From: Ignavibacteriales bacterium
GTDB taxonomy: Bacteria > Bacteroidota > Ignavibacteria > Ignavibacteriales > Melioribacteraceae
Direction of reading: 5' to 3'
NCBI GenBank assembly: GCA_016177735.1
Contig: JACOUS010000039.1
Span: 62,001-126,000 of the forward strand
DNA: 64,000 bases
Position numbers and translations under genes: made by a program. Shown in pieces: positions 18,737 through 27,985 of this stretch (the first letter of the stretch is position 1; each line of letters opens with the position of its first letter). Below the pieces are notes generated by a model. The model had not been told where the DNA came from. It worked only from the letters and a program-made list of their open reading frames with translations, and did not search any database.

Positions 18737-19186
18737 TTAGTTAACTGAATCCGAAGAGTATAATAAATAGCGGCTGCCGGAAGGAATCTCGTTATCAAAA
18801 TCTACTATCGAAATCAGCACAATCCAATTTATTTCTTTGCGCGTGATTCTGTTTTCTGGAAACATGATCACTTGTTCGAGCATAGATTCAAGACTTTCCG
18901 AATTCAGCAGTCTGAGATTGTACAGATGCATTATGTAGTTATAATTATCCGTACCCAAAATATATTTCTCTTCTTCGGTTAATATTCTGATGCTTTTTTC
19001 TTTTACACGAAGTTTGTTTTTCCCGGTAAGGAGTATTTTATCGTAAATCAAACTGAATGCAATGCTGAGTGTCTGCTCATCGTATTCTTTACTCTTCAAC
19101 AATTTCTTGTTAACATCTTCAAGCGGCGTGTTGGTTCCGATTCCTTCGAGTATCTTTGTAATTACTTCTACGATTTCCGTTTTCAT
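18737..19186 (-). CDS. smg: DUF494 (Smg-like) family protein
   Basis: 149 residues. The central RILTEEEKYILGTDNYNYIM and the C-terminal EINWIVLISI region follow the pattern of Smg/DUF494 proteins, which in other bacteria sit in the dprA-smg-topA neighbourhood. Here it lies immediately upstream of topA, which supports the assignment. The function is unknown. It overlaps ybeY by 4 bases. Confidence 0.75.
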   Translation of the reverse strand: MKTEIVEVITKILEGIGTNTPLEDVNKKLLKSKEYDEQTLSIAFSLIYDKILLTGKNKLRVKEKSIRILTEEEKYILGTDNYNYIMHLYNLRLLNSESLESMLEQVIMFPENRITRKEINWIVLISIVDFDNEIPSGSRYLLYSSDSVN

Positions 19187-19629
19187 TTATTCTTTACAAC
19201 CTTCCCAAATCTTTTTGTTTTTGCAAGCAGTCTATCTTCTTCGCTTCTCATTTTTACTCTTTTGGATTTTACAACATCATCATAACCGATCAAATGTAAA
19301 ATTCCGTGTATCACCAGCCTCTTTATCTCATCATCGAATTTTGCGCTAAATCTTTTAGCATTTTCTTCAGCTGTATCGTAACAGATAAAAATTTCGCCGT
19401 CTAAATTATTACTTTCATCCGAATAATTAAAGGAAATAACATCTGTGGGATATTTATGCCCTAAATATTCCGTGTTGATTTCCAGAATTGTCTTTTCATT
19501 CACAAAATTGATTTCGAGCGATTCAATATTCAGGTTCTTCTCTTTTTTAATTAATGCGATCATCTCGTGAATATTTTTTTTGTTGAGCTTAATTCCGGCT
19601 TCGGTATTTATAGAACAATTTCTAATCAA
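19183..19629 (-). CDS. ybeY: Endoribonuclease YbeY (rRNA maturation factor)
   Basis: 148 residues, with TDVISFNY and the metal-site motif HGILHLIGYDD near residue 110. YbeY acts in 16S rRNA 3'-end processing and ribosome quality control. The usual motif is HGxLHLxGYDH; here the third histidine is aspartate. As I recall, Bacteroidota YbeY proteins often carry Asp or Asn-Asp-Lys at this point, so this is probably a lineage variant with Asp as ligand rather than an inactive enzyme. Confidence 0.9.
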   Translation of the reverse strand: MIRNCSINTEAGIKLNKKNIHEMIALIKKEKNLNIESLEINFVNEKTILEINTEYLGHKYPTDVISFNYSDESNNLDGEIFICYDTAEENAKRFSAKFDDEIKRLVIHGILHLIGYDDVVKSKRVKMRSEEDRLLAKTKRFGKVVKNK

Positions 19630-19638
19630 CTTACACCT

Positions 19639-20217
19639 CTACCATTCTACCGGATAATTATTTTTGACGAGCGAATCAATAGTAATTTTAGTGTATTCCA
19701 GATAACGTTGCGCAGATGCTTCAATATCTTGGATTTCTTCTTCAGTCAAATCACGGACAACTTTTGCCGGAACACCGGCAACCAATTTTCCGGAAGGAAC
19801 AATAAATCCGGGACGCACAACTGCACCGGCGGCAACAACAGAATTTTGCTCGACAACTGCCCCGTCCAAAACTACTGCGCCCATTCCAATCAAACAAAGG
19901 TCATTCACAACGCATCCGTGCAAAGTAACACTGTGCCCTATTGTTACTTTGTTACCGATTACCAGCGGAAATTTTCCGTTTGTTACGTGCAGCATCGAGC
20001 AATCTTGAACGTTAGTTGTGTTTCCAATCTTAACATAATTAACATCCCCGCGTATTACAGTATTGTACCACACGGACGAATTCTCTCCAATCCCAACATC
20101 GCCGATAATTTTTGCACCCGACGCGAGAAAAACTGATTTGTGCAGATTCGGGAAAGTATCTTTAAACGGAAATAATTTTATCTCTTTCTCGATTGTATTT
20201 TTATTTGCAAACTCCAT
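19639..20217 (-). CDS. Gamma-class carbonic anhydrase-like hexapeptide protein
   Basis: 192 residues forming a left-handed beta-helix of hexapeptide repeats. Candidate zinc histidines lie in CSMLHV and GHSVTLHGC. A C-terminal helix follows (LTEEEIQDIEASAQRYLEYT). The family (gamma-CA/YrdA/PaaY-like) includes active carbonic anhydrases and proteins of unknown activity; all three histidines appear present. It is spaced 9-11 bases from both neighbours in the same run. Confidence 0.85.
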   Translation of the reverse strand: MEFANKNTIEKEIKLFPFKDTFPNLHKSVFLASGAKIIGDVGIGENSSVWYNTVIRGDVNYVKIGNTTNVQDCSMLHVTNGKFPLVIGNKVTIGHSVTLHGCVVNDLCLIGMGAVVLDGAVVEQNSVVAAGAVVRPGFIVPSGKLVAGVPAKVVRDLTEEEIQDIEASAQRYLEYTKITIDSLVKNNYPVEW

Positions 20218-20228
20218 TCGACTTCCTT

Positions 20229-21839
20229 TTAATTGCCTTGCAGAGTCATTTTTTTCGCTTCTTCAAAATGTTTTGACGCACCGATGAATTGATTATCTTT
20301 CTGCAATAGCACGGAATACCAGCCTTCGTCTTTGAAAAGATCGCGCGCTACAAAAGCTTTCATCCGCAAAAGTATCGTTTCTTTATCAGCCTCAAATTCT
20401 GTGGCGTTGTATTTCACTTTTTGAGATTCGGCAAATTTTATAAACTCATTAATATCTTTTGGAGTGAATTGAAAATCTTTCAGAAAACCCTTGAAATCAT
20501 TTTTATATTTTGCTCTCGATGAACTTCCGAAAGCATCAAGATATTTTCTAATAAATTGATAATAGATATTATTTTTTCTCAGTTCAATCGAATAGCCGGA
20601 ATCTTTTTTGTACTCGACGATATAATCCGGGGTTATTCCGCCGCCTCCGTAAACTGTTCTTCCCTTTATCTTTGTTTTGAAAACCGGTTTCGCTGAATCT
20701 TTCTCTGCAATGTGCTCGTAATTATCAGTACTATCTTCCGTTCGGTTTAATATTTCTTCGTAGTATTTCTTTTTGTCTTTGTACTCTCTTTGTATAGGTC
20801 TTCCAGAAGGAGTAAAATATCTTGCGATTGTAACACGAACTGCCGAATTATCCGGCAGAGAAATCGGTCGCTGTACCAAACCCTTGCCGAATGATGTTTC
20901 GCCGACAATTAAACCGCGGTCCCAATCTTGAACTGCACCGGCAACAATTTCACTTGCAGATGCACTTCCGCGGTTCACCAAAATAATCAGCGGAATTTTT
21001 TCATACGGATAAGATTGTTGTGCACGCAGTTCTTCATTGAGTTGTTTGATTCTCGCTTTAGTGTAAACAATCATTTTTGTTCCGTCAATAAACAAATCGG
21101 CAATGCTGTGTGCTTGATCGAGATATCCGCCGGGATTGTTTCTCAAATCGAGCACGAGTCTTTTCATCCCATCTTTCGATAATTTCTGCAGCGCATCAAT
21201 CATTTCGTCGGTAGTAGTTTCGGAAAATTTTGTAAGATTGATATAGCCGGTTTCGCTATCAAGCATCAGCGAAACATCAACCGAGTATAAATTTATTTTA
21301 TCCCTGATTATTTTGAACGTTTGCAACGAACCTGAATTCGGACGTTTGACGGTAACTTCAACAAGTGTCCCTTTTGAACCGCGCAAACTTTTTATTACTT
21401 GTGCGTTCGTAAAACCGACACAATTTTTTCCGTCGATTTTTACAATTCTATCGCCCGATTGAATTCCAACAGCCTCGCTCGGTCCGCCGGTAATTGCAGA
21501 AACAACAACTACCGTATCTTTGATAATCTGAAACTCAACACCGATGCCTTCAAAGTTGCCGCGGAATTCTTCTTCGGAACTTTCTTGTTCGGAAGCAGAA
21601 ATATAAACCGTATGCGGATCGAGATTTTCGAACATACCGCGTATTGCATCTTCAACAAGTTTATTTCCGTCAACAGAATCCACGTAATAATTCTCTGTGA
21701 ATTCGAGAACCTCGGAGATTTTTTTTATTTGTCTGCTCTTTTTCGAAAAGGAAACAAAGTCGGTTAACTTCACACCCATATAAATTCCGGCAAGCAGAAT
21801 CAAAAGATAAATCGGAATATTTTTTTTATTGAAGTTCAT
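20229..21839 (-). CDS. ctpA: Carboxyl-terminal processing protease (S41)
   Basis: 536 residues. An N-terminal membrane anchor/signal (IPIYLLILLAGIYMGVKL) is followed by a PDZ domain (about 85-170) and the S41 core. The core has LDLRNNPGGYLDQA, the catalytic serine in GSASASEIVAGA and the catalytic lysine in ETSFGKGLVQ. A long C-terminal extension follows. It degrades or trims periplasmic proteins from the C-terminus. One base separates it from the lysS stop. Confidence 0.93.
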   Translation of the reverse strand: MNFNKKNIPIYLLILLAGIYMGVKLTDFVSFSKKSRQIKKISEVLEFTENYYVDSVDGNKLVEDAIRGMFENLDPHTVYISASEQESSEEEFRGNFEGIGVEFQIIKDTVVVVSAITGGPSEAVGIQSGDRIVKIDGKNCVGFTNAQVIKSLRGSKGTLVEVTVKRPNSGSLQTFKIIRDKINLYSVDVSLMLDSETGYINLTKFSETTTDEMIDALQKLSKDGMKRLVLDLRNNPGGYLDQAHSIADLFIDGTKMIVYTKARIKQLNEELRAQQSYPYEKIPLIILVNRGSASASEIVAGAVQDWDRGLIVGETSFGKGLVQRPISLPDNSAVRVTIARYFTPSGRPIQREYKDKKKYYEEILNRTEDSTDNYEHIAEKDSAKPVFKTKIKGRTVYGGGGITPDYIVEYKKDSGYSIELRKNNIYYQFIRKYLDAFGSSSRAKYKNDFKGFLKDFQFTPKDINEFIKFAESQKVKYNATEFEADKETILLRMKAFVARDLFKDEGWYSVLLQKDNQFIGASKHFEEAKKMTLQGN

Positions 21840-21840
21840 T

Positions 21841-23352
21841 TTATTTGCTTTGCGGTTTCATTTGCGGAAATAAAATTACATCGCGTATCGAAGGCTGACT
21901 AGTTAACAACATCACGAGACGGTCGATGCCCATTCCCAAACCGGCAGTCGGCGGCATTCCGTATTCGAGTGCGCGAACAAAATCTTCATCAATTTGATGC
22001 GCTTCTTCATCCCCTTCTTCTCTCATTTTCGATTGAGCTTCGAATCTGTTTTTCTGATCAATCGGATCGTTCAATTCGCTGAATGCATTGCAGATTTCTC
22101 TTCCCAGAACAAATCCTTCAAATCGTTCAACTAAACTGTCGTGCTCTCTGTGTTTTTTTGCAAGCGGCGAAAGTTCAACCGGGTAATCCATTAAAAAAGT
22201 AGGTTGAATTAATTTGGGTTGAACAGTTATTTCAAATAACATGTCAATTAATTTGCCATTACTTTCTCCGCCAATAATTTCAACGCCGTGTTTTTTCAGT
22301 TCGCGGATTAAATCGTCACTCGATGCTGTTAAAACATCGATGCCGGCTGAGTTTTTCAATTCATCCACCATCGAAATTCTTTTCCACGGTGCGGTGAAAT
22401 TTATTTTTTCTCCTTCGATTTCAAATTCCAATGTGCCGAAAACATTTTTGCAAATTTGTGCAATCATTTCTTCAACATAGCTCATCATCCAGAAATAATC
22501 TTTGTACGAAACGTAAAGTTCCATCATCGTGAATTCCGGGTTGTGAGTTTTGTCCATTCCTTCATTGCGGAAATCTTTTGATATTTCGTACACACCGTCA
22601 AAGCCGCCTACAATTAATCTTTTCAGGTAAAGTTCGTCTGCAATCCTCAGATAAAGCTCAACATCGAGCGCATTATGATGCGTTACAAAAGGACGGGCTG
22701 CAGCACCACCGTACAACGGTTGAAGAATCGGCGTTTCAACTTCAACATATCCGCTTCCATCAAGAAATTTTCTCATCTCGGTAATAATTCGCGAACGCAA
22801 ATAAAAAACTTGTTTAACGTCAGGGTTCACCATCAAATCAACATATCTCTGGCGGTAGCGCAATTCCTTATCAGCAAATTGATCGAACACGGTTTTGTTT
22901 CCGTTTTCGTCAACAACTTCTTTTGCAATCGGCATCGGTCGCAAAGATTTTGTGAGGAGTTGAAACGATTTGCTGTGGACAGAAATTTCTCCGGTCTTTG
23001 TTTTGAAAATAAATCCTTCAACGCCGATTATATCGCCGATATCGAGAAGTTTGAATGTATCGTAGTATTCGCCGATGTCATCACGTTTCAAATAGATTTG
23101 GATCTTTCCTTCTTTATCTTGAATGTGAGCGAACGAAGCTTTTCCCATTCTTCTCAAAGTCATAATTCTTCCGGCAATCCGTACATCTTTATTTTCAAAT
23201 TGTTCGTAATTATTCTTGATGTTTTGAGAATAGTTATTCACATCGTAATTGTATGCAAAAGGTTGGATTCCTTTTTCCAAAAGTTCTTTTAATTCTTCAT
23301 GCCTTCTCTGCATTAGGGTATTGTATTCTTGTTCGGGATTAAAGTTTTCCAA
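21841..23352 (-). CDS. lysS: Lysyl-tRNA synthetase (class II)
   Basis: 503 residues. The N-terminal OB-fold anticodon-binding domain (RIAGRIMTLRRMGKASFAHI) is followed by the class II catalytic core. Motif 2 is DFRNEGMDKTHNPEFTMMEL and motif 3 is GLGMGIDRLVMLL. It charges tRNA-Lys. The gene directly precedes ctpA with a 1-base gap and follows dacB by 11 bases. Confidence 0.96.
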   Translation of the reverse strand: MENFNPEQEYNTLMQRRHEELKELLEKGIQPFAYNYDVNNYSQNIKNNYEQFENKDVRIAGRIMTLRRMGKASFAHIQDKEGKIQIYLKRDDIGEYYDTFKLLDIGDIIGVEGFIFKTKTGEISVHSKSFQLLTKSLRPMPIAKEVVDENGNKTVFDQFADKELRYRQRYVDLMVNPDVKQVFYLRSRIITEMRKFLDGSGYVEVETPILQPLYGGAAARPFVTHHNALDVELYLRIADELYLKRLIVGGFDGVYEISKDFRNEGMDKTHNPEFTMMELYVSYKDYFWMMSYVEEMIAQICKNVFGTLEFEIEGEKINFTAPWKRISMVDELKNSAGIDVLTASSDDLIRELKKHGVEIIGGESNGKLIDMLFEITVQPKLIQPTFLMDYPVELSPLAKKHREHDSLVERFEGFVLGREICNAFSELNDPIDQKNRFEAQSKMREEGDEEAHQIDEDFVRALEYGMPPTAGLGMGIDRLVMLLTSQPSIRDVILFPQMKPQSK

Positions 23353-23363
23353 TTTTCCTCCGA

Positions 23364-24884
23364 TTAATTTCTAACAAAATTTGCGAGTCTATTACAGACA
23401 TTGTCTTCAAGATAATTTGCCAAAGCGGGCGGCGCCAAAAAATTATTTACCATTATAGAAAACACAAGCATCTCGCCGTTAACAGTTTTGATGTAACCCG
23501 AAAGTGAAGAAACATTGTCGCTGTAACCGGCTTTTGCGCGAACGTTATTCTGCGCCGCTGTTCTTCTCATTCTGTTTGCAAGTGTTCCGTCAACTCCGCC
23601 GATTGGAAGTGAATCATAAAATGCATTGAATTGATCCGACTTGTACATGTACGCAAGCAAGTTCACAATTTGACGCGGTGTGATTAAATTCAACCTCGAT
23701 AAACCGGAGCCGTCTGCCATAAGCATGTTATCCGGATTAATTCCCATCGTGTTGAATAAATCTTTGCAAGCACGCACTCCGTTTTCTGCTGTGCCAAATC
23801 CGTAAACTTCATAACCGATAGTTTTTAAAATCTGTTCTGCGTAAAAGTTGTTACTGTTCTTATTCAGTTCTTTCAAAATAATGAAGAGAGGAACAGATTC
23901 ATTAGTGTGCAGATGCGAAAGGTTTTCGGAAATAATTATTTTGTCTGCAGTATCGATGCTTCCGGCAGATCCTTTTACTGCAATTCCCTTCTGTTCGAAA
24001 ATTTCTTTGAGCACGGTAAGAAAGAACATTGTCGGATCGCTGATTGAAACAAACTCTTTAACTGTCTGTGATGATTTTCTAATCTTTCCGCTAACACTTA
24101 TAAGATTTGTCCCGCGCAATCTCGATACTGTTATCGCTTGCTCTTCATTATCAGCAACCGTGATAACTTTGCTTATTACGTTAACATGTTTTGTATTCGG
24201 CACAACATTAATCTGCGCCGGAAAATTTTTTTCAGCCGGAATAATGTTTAGTTCAATTGTGTTATCGTTAAAACTGAGTGCGCCGGACGGTGCAGAGAAC
24301 CAAAAACTTTCGTTATCCCATTCCCATCCTTTTCCCAGCCCGGCATTATCAAATGCGGAATCGTCACCGTAAATATTTCCGGATATTTCGCGGATCCCTT
24401 TTGATAAAAGAGTATCCGCCCATGTTTCAAAAATTTTAGTTGGGTTCCCTTCATAAAAGCGGTTGGAAATTGTAGGATCGCCGGTGCCTTGTATTATCAA
24501 ATCACCATCTAGTTTTCCGTTTTTAATTATTCCGTTTGCCGAAAGTTCTGTCGTGTACACATAATTTGAACCGAGCAGATTTAATGCCGCCGCCGAAGTA
24601 AATAATTTCATGTTTGAAGCCGGAATAAAAAGTTTATCTGCATTCCGCTTATAAATTATCTCGCCCGTCTTTAACGATTTGACGAGCACGCCCCAAACGG
24701 CATTAGAAAAATTCGGATCGTTAAACGAATCATCGAGATGATCGCGCAGTTCCGCGAGGTTGTAAAAATTCTGCATGCTCTTCTTTTCGGCAGTCGTATC
24801 TTTCTGCTGAGCTAATATATCCGCAGAAAAAAGAAACAACAGCACCGAAAATTTACTTGCCGTATGTTTTATAAAAGTCTTCAA
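23364..24884 (-). CDS. dacB: D-alanyl-D-alanine carboxypeptidase/endopeptidase (PBP4, S13)
   Basis: 506 residues. A signal peptide ending near ILAQQ is followed by the SxxK motif in PASNMKLFTSAAAL, the SNN motif in NSNNFYAEQ and a third motif KAG in VRAKAGYSDNVSSLSGY. It trims or cleaves peptidoglycan cross-links in the periplasm. The third motif is normally KTG or KSG in S13 enzymes, so Thr to Ala is a small oddity. The first 32 bases overlap the end of the pseudouridine synthase gene; the signal peptide requires this start. Confidence 0.9.
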   Translation of the reverse strand: MKTFIKHTASKFSVLLFLFSADILAQQKDTTAEKKSMQNFYNLAELRDHLDDSFNDPNFSNAVWGVLVKSLKTGEIIYKRNADKLFIPASNMKLFTSAAALNLLGSNYVYTTELSANGIIKNGKLDGDLIIQGTGDPTISNRFYEGNPTKIFETWADTLLSKGIREISGNIYGDDSAFDNAGLGKGWEWDNESFWFSAPSGALSFNDNTIELNIIPAEKNFPAQINVVPNTKHVNVISKVITVADNEEQAITVSRLRGTNLISVSGKIRKSSQTVKEFVSISDPTMFFLTVLKEIFEQKGIAVKGSAGSIDTADKIIISENLSHLHTNESVPLFIILKELNKNSNNFYAEQILKTIGYEVYGFGTAENGVRACKDLFNTMGINPDNMLMADGSGLSRLNLITPRQIVNLLAYMYKSDQFNAFYDSLPIGGVDGTLANRMRRTAAQNNVRAKAGYSDNVSSLSGYIKTVNGEMLVFSIMVNNFLAPPALANYLEDNVCNRLANFVRN

Positions 24885-25563
24885 TTTCTCTGCTTGATAA
24901 TTTTCTATATGAACCAGAAGGCATATTTTTTACATTAAACTGACCGAATAAAATTCTCTCGAGTTTTTCAACCCGGTAGCCGAGAACGCCGAACATTCTT
25001 TTTACGAAATGATTTCTTCCTTCAACTGTAGTTACTTTTACTCTATCGTGTTTCTGTCCGGAAACAAAAATTTTTTCAAATTTGCTTTTTCTTCCGTCAA
25101 GCCGGATCCCGTTTAGAAGTTTATGCTTATCATTTTCATCCAATGTTTTATCGAGCGTAACAAAATATTCTCTCGGTATTTTGTTGCTCGGATGAGTGAT
25201 GAAATTTGTAAAGTCGCCGTCATTGGTTAACAACAGAACTCCGGTAGTGTCGTAATCCAATCTTCCCACCGGAAAAATTTTTTGAAAAGAAGGGATCAAA
25301 TCCGTAACGGTTTTTCTCCCCTTTTCATCGCTTGTTGTTGTAATAAAGCCTTTCGGTTTATTCAACAAGTAATAAATTTTTTTCTGTGGTTTGACGCGCT
25401 CGCCGTCAATCTTAATGAGATCATTTTCTTCATCAACAAAGAAAGAAAGGTCCGTAACGGTTTTGCCGTTTATGTTTACTCTGCCTTCTTTGATAAACTC
25501 TTCGGATTTTCTTCGGGAAGCAATTCCGCATTCGGAAATAAATTTATTCAGTCGTACCCGCAT
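24853..25563 (-). CDS. rluB: RsuA/RluB family rRNA pseudouridine synthase
   Basis: 236 residues. The N-terminal S4 RNA-binding domain (RLNKFISECGIASRRKSEEF) precedes a pseudouridine synthase domain with the catalytic aspartate in GRLDYDTTGVLLLTNDG. The family isomerises specific uridines in 23S (RluB/RluF) or 16S (RsuA) rRNA; RluB is the likely type because of the scpA-scpB-rluB gene order, common in many bacteria. The start overlaps the end of scpB by 20 bases. Confidence 0.92.
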   Translation of the reverse strand: MRVRLNKFISECGIASRRKSEEFIKEGRVNINGKTVTDLSFFVDEENDLIKIDGERVKPQKKIYYLLNKPKGFITTTSDEKGRKTVTDLIPSFQKIFPVGRLDYDTTGVLLLTNDGDFTNFITHPSNKIPREYFVTLDKTLDENDKHKLLNGIRLDGRKSKFEKIFVSGQKHDRVKVTTVEGRNHFVKRMFGVLGYRVEKLERILFGQFNVKNMPSGSYRKLSSREIEDFYKTYGK

Positions 25564-26221
25564 CTTCTTGTTCCGGTTGGGATTCTATTTCAGTGTTGTT
25601 TTCGATTTCGTTTTCCAGATTTTCTTCAACCTGATTCATCATTATCCTTCTTTTCTGTTCAAGAAAATCTTCGTCCTTCATTATCTCTTCTATTTCGCGC
25701 GGCTTTGGAAGATCGCTAATTTTGTGCAAGCCGAAATATTTTAGAAACTCATCGGTTGTAATATAAAGCAGCGGTCTTCCAACTGTCTCAGCCCGTCCTT
25801 CGATTGTAACCAAATTTTTTTCGAGCAGAGTATTCAAAGTATAATCGGAATTAACGCCGCGTATCATTTCCAATTCCGGTTTTGTGATAGGCTGTTTGTA
25901 AGCAATAATTGCAAGCGTTTCGAGCGCAGCCTGACTCAATCTTCTTTTACTTTTTTCCGTTGAAAGAAAACCGACATACTTTGCATGATCCGGCTTAGTA
26001 GCAAAAATATATCCGTGAGCAATTTTCAGAATTGTGAAAGCATTTCCGTTTTGATCATATTTTGCATTGAGTTCTACAACTGCTTCTTCAATATCCTCTT
26101 CGGAAATTTCATTATCCGAATTGTCAATTTCACGGATTGCGTTTGTTATTTCTTTTGCCGGTAGCGGATCATCCGACGCAAAAATCAGTGCTTCTATTAC
26201 CGATATGTAAATATTATCCAT
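25544..26221 (-). CDS. scpB: Segregation and condensation protein B
   Basis: 225 residues. Tandem winged-helix domains contain the family hallmark LSQAALETLAIIAYKQPITK and GRPLLYITTDEFLKYFG. A long acidic C-terminal tail rich in E/N/Q follows. ScpB binds ScpA and SMC to form the bacterial condensin; smc is not in this window. It overlaps scpA by 8 bases. Confidence 0.95.
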   Translation of the reverse strand: MDNIYISVIEALIFASDDPLPAKEITNAIREIDNSDNEISEEDIEEAVVELNAKYDQNGNAFTILKIAHGYIFATKPDHAKYVGFLSTEKSKRRLSQAALETLAIIAYKQPITKPELEMIRGVNSDYTLNTLLEKNLVTIEGRAETVGRPLLYITTDEFLKYFGLHKISDLPKPREIEEIMKDEDFLEQKRRIMMNQVEENLENEIENNTEIESQPEQEDAGTTE

Positions 26222-26933
26222 GTGCCAAATTTAATATTGTAAAATCATTCAGGCTGCTTGATTCTTGCAAGCCGATCTTGCCGGCTTTTACCATTTCCAA
26301 AACTGCAATAAACGTTACCACAATTTTTATTTTGTTGTTCAGATCTTGCATCAGTTCTATAAAACTGATGCGCGGCTTCGAAGCAATTTTGTCGGTGATA
26401 TAAACCATCTGATCGTCAATCGTTACGTTCCATTTTTTTATTTGGTGTACCGGCTCAGCCGGTTTATCGAGCATTACTTTTTTGAATGCTTTGATCAAAT
26501 CATAAAGTGTAATGTTTTTCAACAGTACATTGAAGTCAGTCGCAGTTTCTTTCGCATCTTTATCAAAGTTACCCCTGAAATTGTAGCTTCTCATATTCGA
26601 TTCGAGAAAACTAAATTCTTCGGTCATCTCTTTATAACGTTTATATTCAAGCAGAGCTTTTACAAGTTCTGCCCGCGGATCAATTTCATCTCCTTTTTCG
26701 TCAATCTCTTTCGGAAGAAGCATCTTAACTTTAATCTGCATCAGCGTTGCCGCCATCAAAATAAAATCGCCGGCAATTTCCAAATCAAGCTGTTCAAAAA
26801 TTTTGAGGTAGTCGATAAAATCTTTCGTGATCTTCGAAATCGGGATATCGTAGATATCTATCTCATCTCTTTTAATGAAAAAGAGAAGCAGATCGAGCGG
26901 ACCCTCAAAATGCTGTAACTTGATTTTGTACAT
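26214..26933 (-). CDS. scpA: Segregation and condensation protein A (kleisin)
   Basis: 239 residues beginning YKIKLQHFEGPLDLLLFFIK, the diagnostic N-terminal motif of ScpA. A middle helical region (AATLMQIKVKMLLPKE) and a C-terminal winged helix follow. It bridges the SMC heads and binds the ScpB dimer. It starts 1 base after the trpS stop and overlaps scpB, so trpS-scpA-scpB-rluB-dacB is one transcript. Confidence 0.95.
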   Translation of the reverse strand: MYKIKLQHFEGPLDLLLFFIKRDEIDIYDIPISKITKDFIDYLKIFEQLDLEIAGDFILMAATLMQIKVKMLLPKEIDEKGDEIDPRAELVKALLEYKRYKEMTEEFSFLESNMRSYNFRGNFDKDAKETATDFNVLLKNITLYDLIKAFKKVMLDKPAEPVHQIKKWNVTIDDQMVYITDKIASKPRISFIELMQDLNNKIKIVVTFIAVLEMVKAGKIGLQESSSLNDFTILNLAHG

Positions 26934-26934
26934 C

Positions 26935-27915
26935 TCAGCCCAATTTCATTTTTTGTCGGACTTCATTCATCGTAGTTTCAGCAACACTTTTTGCTTTTGT
27001 TTCGCCTTCGTGCAAAATATTTTTTACGATATCGATATTGTTCTCGTAATATTTTCTTTTTTCAATAATCGGTTCAAGAAATTGATTGATTTTTGCTGCA
27101 CAGCGGGTTTTGCATTCAACACATCCGAGTGCACCGCTTCTGCAGTTAGTTTCAATTTCCGGTACATCCGGCGGATTAAATTTTTTATGATATGTAAATA
27201 CCAAACAGATTTCCGGTCTGCCCGGATCATTCTTTCTAACTTTCTGCGGATCGGTAACAGCCTTTCGCAATTTTTGATTTACTACATCCGGCTCATCGGA
27301 AAGAAGAATTGTGTTGCCCAAAGATTTACTCATCTTCGAGTCGCCATCGAGACCGGGCAAACGTGCAAAGTTTGTAAGCAATGCCTCCGGTTCCGGAAAA
27401 ACATTTCCGTACTGGTTGTTGAATCTTCGTGCAATCTCTCTCGTAATTTCAACATGCGGAACCTGATCTTCGCCGACCGGAACGGCTTCCCCTTTATATA
27501 ATAAAATATCCGCCGCTTGCAAAACCGGGTAACCGAGATGACCATAAATTACATTCTCGATATTCAAATCTCTTGCTTGTTCTTTTAAAGTCGGATTTCT
27601 TTCCAAACGTGCTTTCGTAATCAACATCGAGAAAATCAAAAAAAGTTCTGTATGCTCTTTAATTTGCGATTGCCTGAAAAACGGCGACTTCTCGTGATCG
27701 AGTCCCGTTGCAAGCCAGTCAATTACCATATCAATTGTGTTATTGTAAATTTCATCTGTTGCAAGATCGGTTGTAAGCACATGATAATCTGCAATCAAAT
27801 GATAACTCTCGTATTCATTTTGGAGTGCAATCCAATTTTCGAGAGCGCCTACGTAATGTCCGATATGAAGTTTTCCGGTAGGTCTCATACCGCTCAATAT
27901 TCGTTTTTTAGTCAT
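26935..27915 (-). CDS. trpS: Tryptophanyl-tRNA synthetase, probable Fe-S type
   Basis: 326 residues, class I synthetase, with GKLHIGHYVG (HIGH motif, about 15-23) and KMSKSLGN at 194-201. It charges tRNA-Trp. Cysteines at 237, 258, 265 and 268 form C-x20-C-x6-C-x2-C, very close to the C-x22-C-x6-C-x2-C site that binds a 4Fe-4S cluster in Thermotoga maritima TrpRS. This enzyme is therefore probably Fe-S dependent (inference). A fifth cysteine is at 272. Confidence 0.95.
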   Translation of the reverse strand: MTKKRILSGMRPTGKLHIGHYVGALENWIALQNEYESYHLIADYHVLTTDLATDEIYNNTIDMVIDWLATGLDHEKSPFFRQSQIKEHTELFLIFSMLITKARLERNPTLKEQARDLNIENVIYGHLGYPVLQAADILLYKGEAVPVGEDQVPHVEITREIARRFNNQYGNVFPEPEALLTNFARLPGLDGDSKMSKSLGNTILLSDEPDVVNQKLRKAVTDPQKVRKNDPGRPEICLVFTYHKKFNPPDVPEIETNCRSGALGCVECKTRCAAKINQFLEPIIEKRKYYENNIDIVKNILHEGETKAKSVAETTMNEVRQKMKLG

Positions 27916-27985
27916 ACAGTAGAAGAATCTTTTGTTTAGTGGATAAGTGACGGCGTAAAAATAGTAAAAAAATAGTTACTTCCGC

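Noticed and set aside
22500-27550. Several long plus-strand open frames opposite lysS, rluB, scpA and trpS
   Set aside because: They are antisense shadows of clearly recognisable genes, lack ribosome-binding sites and have improbable compositions.
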